Shown here in pieces: positions 43,401 to 52,000 of a stretch of 64,000 nt of DNA. The stretch comes from Tomocerus qinae (Eukaryota > Arthropoda > Collembola > Entomobryomorpha > Tomoceridae): positions 15,955,930 to 16,019,929 of the forward strand of contig CM034549.1 of assembly GCA_020055645.1 (NCBI GenBank), read 5' to 3'. Under the pieces are notes generated by a model, which saw only the letters and a list, made by a program, of their open reading frames with translations, was not told where the DNA came from and made no database searches. Position 1 is the first letter of the stretch. Every line of letters begins with the position of its first letter. The position numbers and the translations under genes are program-made.

Positions 43401-43783
43401 GATTAACCCAGGGTCAGAAACAGTACCGAATATTTGTAAAAGATTTTCTCTTCTGAATACATTCAAAATCCTTATAACTTCCAATTCTTCGTCATTTACA
43501 TTTACGTTAGTCACACTTTGCGATAATTCTTCTGATTCTGAGTTGATGAAATTCATCCATGAAATATCACAATCTAATGCGTATGATTCTAGTGCAAGTG
43601 CTAATACTCCGCATCCCTAATGAAATAGAATTTACACATTACACAGAAAGCTACACAGAGTTACACTGATTATACAAGTGACAGAATTTACGAAGAATTT
43701 GCACAGAATTTTGAATTTACACAGAATACTGATACTCTTCTTACCAGTCCAACTACATGAAATGCAATAAGTAATCGGTACAT
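37453..43783 (-). CDS. Putative four-transmembrane protein with long GQQTS-repeat cytoplasmic tail (unknown family), containing two nested genes
   Basis: I do not recognise the family. Proposed exons: 43783-43745, 43616-43260, 43163-42879, 42768-42040 and 38022-37453; every junction is phase 0 and the total is 660 codons. TM1 spans the first junction (LLIAFHVVGL|GCGVLALAL), TM2 is EPLALILLVFCLIGCGLLLF, TM3 is ALFYGILTLVLYISGVMII and TM4 is LVLVFSLCFAILFF, giving a tetraspan layout with cysteines in the second loop. TM4 is followed by a tail with at least eleven GQQTS-type repeats that resume after the 4-kb intron, the main reason for joining 42 kb to 38 kb. The weakest splice is the GTAGCA donor at 43259; without it exon 2 reads on to a stop at 43218, a separate 145-residue two-TM product. 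Genes at 38.4-39.7 and 40.0-40.8 kb lie in the last intron. Cell-surface location is inference. Confidence 0.6.
38414..39674 (+). CDS. REXO4/ISG20-like DEDDh 3'-5' exonuclease, interrupted by two single-base frameshifts; nested in intron of the - strand membrane gene
   Basis: Exons: 38414-38676, 38764-39000 and 39128-39674, introns 87 and 127 bp. Residues of a DEDDh nuclease are present: Asp and Glu in YLDIEN, Asp in GFAISNDLKTL, and His/Asp in HHCCIRDARLAAL, aligning with DCEMVG, GHALHNDL and EHCSIQDAQAA of REXO4. Known for the family: RNA 3'-5' exonucleases in nucleolar RNA processing or antiviral RNA decay (ISG20). The first exon runs out of frame near an A4 run at about 38518-38521 (one base short) and the last exon at an A8 run at 39383-39390 (one base too many). 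Past each break the alternative frame stays open, the second for about 90 codons ending in an acidic tail at 39674. Read literally, the last exon stops at 39442. Either base-call errors or a young pseudogene. The start ATG directly follows an AG, so a 5' UTR exon is likely. Confidence 0.75.
40007..40195 (-). CDS. Possible C-terminal extension exon of the Mutator-domain protein
   Basis: Directly downstream of the TAA that ends the 211-codon frame, the same frame stays open for another 63 codons to a stop at 40007-40009. It encodes a basic segment (EEDVAPEIINSRSNR, RKDAINKKLSKRNKENIPPR). A 57-bp intron (40252 to 40196, GTAAAT...TTAAAG) would join it in phase 0 and skip the TAA. Otherwise it implies stop-codon loss/gain or readthrough. 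It is coding-like in composition but unproven. Confidence 0.45.
   Translation of the reverse strand, partial: FYEEDVAPEIINSRSNRNMPIRQPQYRKDAINKKLSKRNKENIPPRKVLKKQCTSLDGLSNI
40205..40840 (-). CDS. Mutator-like transposase domain protein (short, DDE core not present)
   Basis: An open frame of 211 codons starts at an ATG one base after a splice-acceptor-like AG, so a 5' UTR exon is probable. After a basic N-terminus the part from GRRLMSITSLEYCMQL through DEKLLGMRSIFTIQCEYC and EALSWGTLAGASSYEGSKNLF to LECHFPSHRTYQNY matches the N-terminal domain of the arthropod 'Mutator-like transposase domain' proteins as I know it (order: R-I-x-D/S-I, GLxSxF, a C-x-x-C pair, WGxxAGxxSYxGxxxL, then a phenylalanine-tyrosine helix). 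The catalytic DDE part is not encoded nearby, so this is either a domesticated short protein or a remnant. It sits inside the last intron of the surrounding membrane gene, on the same strand, and converges on the exonuclease gene. Function unknown; nuclear DNA binding is inference. Confidence 0.72.
   Translation of the reverse strand: MPKYRGIHSGKRKNPHKLLQRTKNQNGTEKQSTPVDIPQQQTNPPITTPEPIDVRMKGRRLMSITSLEYCMQLAMNHGKVCPKGVGYIADEKLLGMRSIFTIQCEYCRWKEEVDTDLNCNLTVNEALSWGTLAGASSYEGSKNLFHVLECHFPSHRTYQNYKAVTTEKWSQALKEEIAENGRLEQKLAREKGQFVVVNGVLYPYTMEKNVH
40946..41245 (-). repeat. Pair of ~75-bp direct repeats, possibly duplicated exons with splice donors
   Basis: Copies at about 40946-41022 and 41171-41245, 225 bp apart, share AATCACTCGGATGTATTTTAC and flanks. 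On the - strand both encode the peptide KIHPSDF in frame and both end at a GTATTAT donor. The upstream copy sits in a frame open from about 41320, including VSLEKQYVYFIKNGQV. They lie 5' of the Mutator-domain gene and could be its alternative upstream exons or those of an unrecognised gene. The phases do not fit a simple fusion to the ATG at 40840. Confidence 0.5.
42040..42513 (-). repeat. Tandem peptide repeats (KKLxxxGQQTS) in membrane-protein tail
   Basis: Eleven imperfect units of 11-17 residues, mostly S-K-K-L-[ST]-x-x-G-Q-Q-T-S, run to the end of the exon. Two neighbouring units (KKLTTAGQQTSDPFES) are identical. Units become shorter (RKLNSEGQQTSYG, RLNSEGQQTSEI) toward the 3' side. Four more degenerate units (EGQQTSF, EGQHTSG, QGKRTSA, QEQQTSN) lie in the exon at 37453-38022. 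Unit borders follow codons, so expansion occurred in frame. Confidence 0.88.
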
Positions 43784-44324
43784 TGTTGATGTTCAGGATC
43801 CAAGATGATGCGATGTTTTTACTTGTGCATTGTGCAACCTCACTATTGCTCGTCCCTTTTGTCCACGGTGGTGGTTATCGCTTGACTGAATGTCCTATGT
43901 ATTTTATTCTAGGTTTATTGCTACTATGTAGCATTTGATGTAGCATAGTTGCTGGGTCAAGTGGAAATATGGATTATCAAGTCTACCTCAAGCTCTCATA
44001 GTCTGGGGTCGGAGTCGGAATTTAGCACCTCACTCCAGCACCTCACTCCATTTTCCCCTCAACAACCTCTTCGCATAAATTGGCACACCAACAACCAAAG
44101 TATGATAATACACCGAATTGATGCCTTTGGTACCTACAGTGTACAGTTTAATGCTAAGAGGAAGGAGAGGGATTTTAAATTAAAATTAGCTAGTAGCTAA
44201 GGTGATTTTCAAAAATTTGACTCCGACTCTTGATTCTCTTATTATGAAATAATAAGAATAGAATACAGGAAGTCTTGATTAAAGATCTCAGTATATTATT
44301 ATATTCTATTTTCCTTGGAGTCTG

Positions 44325-44609
44325 CCAAGGCAAATAGACTGATTCCCGACCCCGCATCAGGTGGGTTCAGTATTGAAAGTCCCACAAGAGAGTTTGAACT
44401 TTTATATGGGACTTTCCTTTGAATTAGTCCCATTCTGGTCCCAGACCAAGATTCGGCTGTCAAGTCATGGCTAACCATCCTTCAGGAGTAAATTGCAAGT
44501 CCCATATAAAATTCAAACTCTCTTATGGGACCTCCCTCTACTGAACCCACCTGATGCGGGGAAGGGGAGGGAGGGGGAGGCGGGGACGAAACCAGTCTTT
44601 TTGCCTTGG
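44325..44609. mobile_element. Inverted-repeat element (MITE-like), ~285 bp
   Basis: The ends begin CCAAGGCAAA and finish TTTTTGCCTTGG. Inside, CCGCATCAGGTGGGTTCAGTA on the left pairs with CTACTGAACCCACCTGATGCGG on the right, and AGAGAGTTTGAA / AGTCCCATATAA arms pair further in. The right arm carries an extra G-rich insertion (about 44560-44586). A target duplication is not obvious, so superfamily is not assigned. Confidence 0.65.
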
Positions 44610-45559
44610 AGTCTACCCAAGAAGCATAAACTGTAGTCATAGCGCTGTATAAGGAGATTCCAGTAGCGAATTTTGCTATTTAGATTTCTGAAGATTTATA
44701 AGGGATTTTTTCTGAGAAAAGCAAGGAATCCAAAGGATGAAAATAGCCGACTCTTTACTGTCTTTACCTTACTATTTAAAAAATCTTTTAGTGTTATTGT
44801 GTTTGTTATTGTTCATATTGGGATTGCAATGCAAATTGTGTTTACAAGTATGGGCTAAAGACGGATAGCAGACGCTACGAAAGATTTAATTGTTTGATTT
44901 TATTATGTCCTAGGAAAAGGTCGTGCCCAATGTGAGAAGAGAAGTGCTGGTCTACTCTAAGACTGTTTGCTAGGTTCTACTCCTTTTCTTCAACTTCGCC
45001 CGTGTGTATGCGTAATAGAAACTTATACACTAATAAATGTGTATGATTGTGAGATTGATTAGTGAGAGAGAATTCAATACTATTTATTTGATACTTTAAC
45101 TTATGTAATGATTTGTCTGTCCTTTGTCTCTTCATTTTACCGCTTATGCCACACAACTCAAGTCCTCAAGGTGTTGCTTCTTCCCTAGGCCAGGTGATTA
45201 CAGAATGTCAAATAGAACAAGAAAACAGATAGTTCACCCATCGTTCTGTTCCCTGATTTGCATATCGCCTCTGGCTCTCTTCTATATCCTTACACCAAAC
45301 TTCCTTATTTGACCGTAGAGATAATTCTTAAGTATCTGCTGACCAAGATCTGAAGATATGTCGGCTTGTGTGCTACAATTGGTGGCTACATCGGACTTGG
45401 ACTAAAACTGAACAGAACTAACAAAGCTAAAGTTTTCGCATCACAGTTGATTCGATCTTGTACATCGCTGAAAATTAATGAGAGTGCTGGCTTGTTTGTT
45501 TCTTCAGCCCAAGGAACTTTATATATAATGTTGAGATTCTAGAGAATATTCTTTGTGAA

Positions 45560-45668
45560 AATAGACGTTTCCCACAATTCCATGTTAACACAGGCAGGTA
45601 CTGTAGTCATTTCAATATCTATTCATGTTAATTTAGTGACCGGTCACAAATTGTGGGAAACCTCTATT
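45560..45668. repeat. 109-bp hairpin with 20-bp arms
   Basis: Arms 45560-45579 and 45649-45668 are complementary with one mismatch (AATAGACGTTTCCCACAATT type). The loop next to the right arm holds a perfect 12-bp palindrome, GTGACCGGTCAC, at 45636-45647. Too small and too unlike known families to name. Confidence 0.7.
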
Positions 45669-46012
45669 GGCAATTCCTGAACAATAACAGCTCAATTAAG
45701 TAGTTTCTTGTACCAAGGTGGATATGATATTATTAGCAAAGAATGTTTTATTTATTTGAATGAATGAATGAATGTGAAATGTTAAAGGGACTAAAATTAC
45801 TTCATAATAATATTGTCACATGAATAACACGAATAACAGAAGCAACAACAATAACTATATACGTGAACATAATACACAATGTTTCTGAGCTACAATAATT
45901 AGTTTTCTGTATCACTGGATTTAAAGGAATTACATATCGTACAAAAATAGAATGTACACTATATAAATGGAGGTCTTACAATAATATATGCTAATAATCG
46001 TTTTACAACTTT

Positions 46013-49000
46013 TTACTCGTCGTCACTCCAAGTTCCGCCAAGGAGGGCTTTTAGTTGTTGTTCCCAAGCTTTTCCGGCTGCTTCGTCAACTTGTGGCGCC
46101 GTAGAGGATTGGTTCCGTAAAGTAGAAGCGGACGTGCTTCTCGTAAAGCGCGGAGTTGGAGGGGACTCTTGCAAATTAGGTCTGGATCGGGTTCTTCGGG
46201 TTGTAGGAGTGTTTGGAATGGGTTCAGGCATAACCGCCACAGGAACTGGAGGGACATCGGTTGATGGATTTTCTAAGACATTGGTTGTTTCCGGGGCTGC
46301 GGCTACTACGTTCAATTCTGTGGGCTTTACAGTTGCAACAACTTTTGGAGTGCTCCTTAGATTATATTTACGCTGAGAGACTGGGACTTTACTGGCTTTT
46401 GTCTTAAGATCTGCCAGGTATTGCTTGTAATCGAATTTCCTGATAAAAATAAAAACGATTAACATAAAATCTATGTTATCAACATAAATAAAAAGTTTCT
46501 GGTTTTGATATATTGTTATTATGCAACATACACAGGTGCGTCTGAGGAATTTCCCTCCAAATGGCCCCAACAAATTCTAGAAACAATGAACTCAAGTTAA
46601 TTTCCAGAAAAGATATATTTAGTCAAACTCCAGTAAAAAATCACTAATAGTACATAAGTAACAAATAATATTATTATTTCAATATACCCGGATTCTGATG
46701 AATAGACTTTGGGTTTAGGGGGTTCCTCCCATAATTTGCATTTACATTTTTGTCTCCCTTGCCATAAGTGATAGTTTTCAACTCTGAGATTGCTGTTTTC
46801 TTTTCTAATGACAACGATATCAGGGAAACCATCGGGCATTAGCCCCTCCTCTCCATCATTCGAACGTTTCACCAACTCTGCGAGATAGTTGCACTGAATT
46901 CCGGTGTCGACCTTGAAACAAAAAGTAGATACATTAGTATCGTCAAGCGCCATGCAATTGCTGCCATAGAAAATTGTACTATACTTAAAATATGATATCA
47001 GTAAAAGAAACACTCACAGTCTGCTTGGCGTTTTTCAGAGCCTCCTGCTCCTCCTTCATAAAGCATAAGCTATTTCTCAACGTCTCACACTGAAATAATA
47101 AAAATTTCACAATTGGAAAACCTCGTCTTCCACTAAATCTTTACTTACGTTACAACTTTCAACTTACCTCTGCATCAGCAATTTTAATTTTGTCCTCAAG
47201 AGCTGCCAAATCTTGTTTATGCTTTATTTGTAGCCTTTTTATCTCATCTTTACCCTTCTGTACCTCTTTGTAAAGTATTGCTCCTCTGATTTTAACTTCC
47301 TTAAGCTCAACTAAAAACAGAACATTAAGTACATCGTACATCAATTAAAAAGAATATTCAGATATCAATCAAGATGCACGCAAAACATTTTAGCCTGCAT
47401 TTTCATGTTATTTCTTTCAGAGTACATTTTTAATCCGATTTCGAGATAAAAGGGAAACAGAACAGTCCCATTAAGAGGTTTAATATTCCAATCAAATTAT
47501 AGCCTATCTAAAATCCAATTGTACATAAAAGTTTATGTAGTATAAGACAAGCATAAAGAATTACCACAAATATCGACGGTAGGTCCAGTAAAGGTATCCC
47601 GATTGACCATGACTTTCTTTTTAGGAAGGAGATTTACTTGTTCGGTCAAACTCTTCACCCTTTGGTTTAGACTATCATTGTCTTGTGATAATAGAGCAGC
47701 GGCATGTCGATTACGATTCAATTGTTGATTTTGTTCTTCAAGCTTACAACGCAGTGTAGCAAGTTCTGTAAGCTCCCTTTCTTTTGTCGCCAGGACAGAT
47801 TTTAGGACATGTAATTCTTCTTCGAGTTTTGAATTCTTAACAACAGCATCGTCATAGTCCACCTTAGCATTTTGAAACTCAGACTCTTTATTTGACAGTA
47901 AATTTTGAAGATCTTCCAATTGTTTGATGTAGATACTTCGAATGTTATTTATTTTTACCTCATATTCTTGGTCATGAAGAGAATTTTTCTTTACCAGATT
48001 ATTATTTTCGGTCTGTAAGTGCTTAAATTCTTCTTCCTTGCTTTGATGTGCAGCCAAAATTTGTTGACGTTCTTTTTCTTTTGAGTTAATTTCTTTTTGC
48101 ATTTTTGTTACTTTTTCGTTAAGTTGAGCAACTTGTTCACAGAAATCTTCTTTATCTTTAGACATTACTTGAATGTCGTTCATTTTACTATTTAGAGACT
48201 CTTGCAAAGCTTGCAGTTCAGTATAGTAAGTCTCCTTTTCTTTTTTGAGATTATCGTTTTCGATCTGGAGACATTCGCGTCTTTCACTTTCGCTCTGTAA
48301 AACAGTTTTTATTTCTCCGAATTGTTCCTTGCACTTTTCCAGCCCGATTAGACCATCATTTTCAACCTGTAATCGTTTCAATTCCTCTTCTTGTTGTTGT
48401 TGGGCCGCCAAAATCTGTTGACGTTCTACGTCTTTGGAGTCAATTTCGTTTTGCATTTTTGTTACTTTTTCATTTAGTTGAGCAACTTGCTCACAGAAAT
48501 CTTCTTTTTCTTTAGACATTATTTGAATGTCGTTCATTTTGCTATTTAGGGAATCTTGCAAAGCTTGCAGTTCAGAGTAGTAAGTTTCCTTTTGCATTTT
48601 TAAGTCATCCCTTTCTTTTTTGAGATTATCGTTTTCGATCTGGAGACATTCGCGTCTTTCACTTTCGCTCTGTAAAACAGTTTTTATTTCTCCGAGTTCT
48701 TCCTTGCACTTTTCCAGCCCGATTAGACCATCATTTTCAACCTGTAATCGTTTCAATTCCTCTTCTTGTTGATGTTGGGCCGCCAAAATCTCTTGACGTT
48801 CTACGTCTTTGGAGTCAATTTCGTTTTGCATTTTTGTTACTTTTGCATTTAGTTGAGCAACTTGCTCACAGAAATCTTCTTTTTCTTTAGACATTATTTG
48901 AATGTCGTTCATTTTGCTATTTAGGGAATCTTGCAAAGCTTGCAGTTCAGAGTAGTAAGTCTCCTTTTGCATTTTTAAGTCATCCTTTTCTTTTTTGAGT

Positions 49001-52000
49001 TTATCGTTTTCGATCTGGAGACATTCGCGTCTTTCACTTTCGCTCTGTACAACAGTTTTTAATTCTCCGAGTTCTTCCTTGCACTTTTCCAGCTCGATTA
49101 CACTATCATTTTCAACCTGTAATCGTTTCAATTCCTCTTCTTGTTGTTTTTGGGCCGCCAAAATCTGTTGACGTTCTGCGTCTTTGGATTTAATTTCGTT
49201 TTTCATTTTTGTTACTTTTTCATTTAGTAGAGCAACTTGTTCACAGAAATCTTCCTTTTCTTTAGATATGATTTGAATGTCGTCCATTTTGCTATTTAGG
49301 GAATCTTGCAAACATTGCAGTTCAGAGTAGTAAGTCTCCTTTTGCTTTTTAAAGTCATCTTTTTCTTTTTTGAGATTATCGTTTTCGAACTGGAGACATT
49401 CGCGTCTTTCACTTTCGCTCTGTAAAGCAGTTTTCATTTCTCCGAGTTCTTCCTTGCACTTTTCCAGCTCGAGTACACCATCATTTTCAACCTGTAATCG
49501 TTTCAATTCCTCTTGTTGCTGTTGGGCCGCCAAAATCTGTTGACGTTCTGCGTCTTTGGAGTCAATTTCGTTTTGCATTTTTGTTACTTTTTCATTTAAT
49601 TGAGCAACTTGTTCACAGAAATCTTCTTTTTCTTTAGATATTACTTGAATGTCGTTCATTTTATTATTTAGAGACTCTTGCAAAGCTTGCAATTCAGAGT
49701 AGTAAGTCTCCTTTTCCTTTTTGAGATTATCGTTTTCGATCTGGAGACATTCGCGTCTTTCACTTTCGCTCTGTAAAACAGTTTTCATTTCTCCGAGTTC
49801 TTCCTTGCACTTTTCCAGACCGATTAGACCATAATTTTCAACCTGTAATCGGTTCAATTCCTCTTCTAGTTGCTGTTGGGACGCCAAAATCTGTTGACGT
49901 TCTGCGTCTTTGGAGTCAATTTCGTTTTGCATTTTTGTTACTTTTTCATTTAATTGAGCAACTTGTTCACAGAAATCTTCTTTTTCTTTAGATATTACTT
50001 GAATGTCGTTCATTTTATTATTTAGAGACTCTTGCAAAGCTTGCAATTCAGAGTAGTAAGTCTCCTTTTCCTTTTTGAGATTATCGTTTTCGATCTGGAG
50101 ACATTCGCGTCTTTCACTTTCGCTCTGTAAAACAGTTTTCATTTCTCCGAGTTCTTCCTTGCACTTTTCCAGCTCGAGTACACCATCATTTTCAACCTGT
50201 AATCGTTTCAATTCCTCTTGTTGCTGTTGGGCCGCCAAAATCTGTTGACGTTCTGCGTCTTTGGAGTCAATTTCGTTTTGCATTTTTGTTACTTTTTCAT
50301 TTAATTGAGCAACTTGTTCACAGAAATCTTCTTTTTCTTTAGATATTACTTGAATGTCGTTCATTTTATTATTTAGAGACTCTTGCAGAGCTTGCAATTC
50401 AGAGTAGTAAGTCTCCTTTTCCTTTTTGAGATTATCGTTTTCGATCTGGAGACATTCGCGTCTTTCACTTTCGCTCTGTAAAACAGTTTTCATTTCTCCG
50501 AGTTCTTCCTTGCACTTTTCCAGACCGATTAGACCATAATTTTCAACCTGTAATCGGTTCAATTCCTCTTCTAGTTGCTGTTGGGACGCCAAAATCTGTT
50601 GACGTTCTGCGTCTTTGGAGTCAACTTCGTTTTGCATTTTTGTTACTTTTTCATTTAATTGAGCAACTTGCTCACAGAAATCTTCTTTTTCTTTAGACAT
50701 TACTTGAATGTCGTTCATTTTACTATTTAGAGACTCTTGCAAAGCTTGCAGTTCAGTATAGTAAGTCTCCTTTTCTTTTTTGAGATTATCGTTTTCGATC
50801 TGGAGACATTCGCGTCTTTCACTTTCGCTCTGTAAAACAGTTTTTATTTCTCCGAGTTGTTCCTTGCACTTTTCCAGCCCGATTAGACCATCATTTTCAA
50901 CCTGTAATCGTCTCAATTCCTCTTCTTGTTGTTGTTGGGCCGCCAAAATCTGTTGACGTTCTGCGTCTTTGGAGTCAATTTCGGTTTGCATTTTTGTTAC
51001 TTTTTCATTTAGTTGAGCAACTTGTTCACAAAAATCTTCTTTTTCTTTTGACATTACTTGAATGTTGTTCATTTTAATATTTAGGGATTCTTGTAATGCC
51101 AATAGCTCAGAGTTGTAATTTTCCTGTCTTGTTTCAATTTGTTTTTCTATGTCACCTTTTTCTTGTCTGAGATTATCGTTTTCGATCTGGAGGCATTCGC
51201 GTCTTTCACTTTCGCTCTGTAACGCAGTTTTCAATTCCCCTAGAGCTTCCTTGAACTCTTCCAGTTCGATTTGCATATTGACCATGGTTTGGTCTCCGAT
51301 GGAGTTAGATACATCTGCTTCCTCATTATTGCAGACAGGTTGAGCTTGTTTTTCCGTCTTTAATTGCTCAATGAGCTTAGATTTGGCCTGATTCTGTTGG
51401 AATAATGTGTCAACTTCAAAGTCTTTTGACGCCAATAACTCCTTGACTTTCTTCAAATCGCTCTTCAATTTCTCCTAACGAAAGAAACAAACCAACTTTA
51501 ACAATAATTAAATTTAATAATTACTATTATTCAACACTAATCTAATTATTCATACTAATTAGAAAATAGAAAGTGATAAACGAACAAGGATCTGTCACTA
51601 ACATTTTCACTTTTGATCGTCAATAGATTCGCTTCTTTTTCTGTCAGGAGACTTTCTTTCATTTTCTATGAACATTAAATAATAAAAGCATAAAAATTGA
51701 CCTCTGAACCGAGCAATTAATTCATTTTAGTATGCATTAAATTACGATTTCGTCTTCCAAAAAGATTTTCTGTTCATTCCACTCATTTTTGTCATCTTCA
51801 TTAGTTTGAGCTAATAGGCTTCGTTGAAGAATCAGTAGTCCCCTCGGAGTCTCATCGTTAAGCCGAGATCGTTTGGCTGGAGGCTGGTCTCTACACATGA
51901 ACACAATATTAGTTTGATTCACTCTGACGAAAGAAAATGAAGAATTTTAAGTGCGAACTAACGAAGGAATAACTTCAGTATTAGCGGCACAATTAGCTTC

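Larger units (their letters stand above)
43784..46012. other. Intergenic region with repeat-derived elements
   Basis: This stretch lies between the start of the tetraspan-like gene and the stop codon of the kinesin. It holds the inverted-repeat elements at 44325-44609 and 45560-45668, a 13-bp tandem duplication (AGCACCTCACTCC at 44024 and 44037), and a GGAGTCGGA motif at 44010 that recurs inverted near 44217-44226. No frame in it looks like a protein. Confidence 0.65.
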
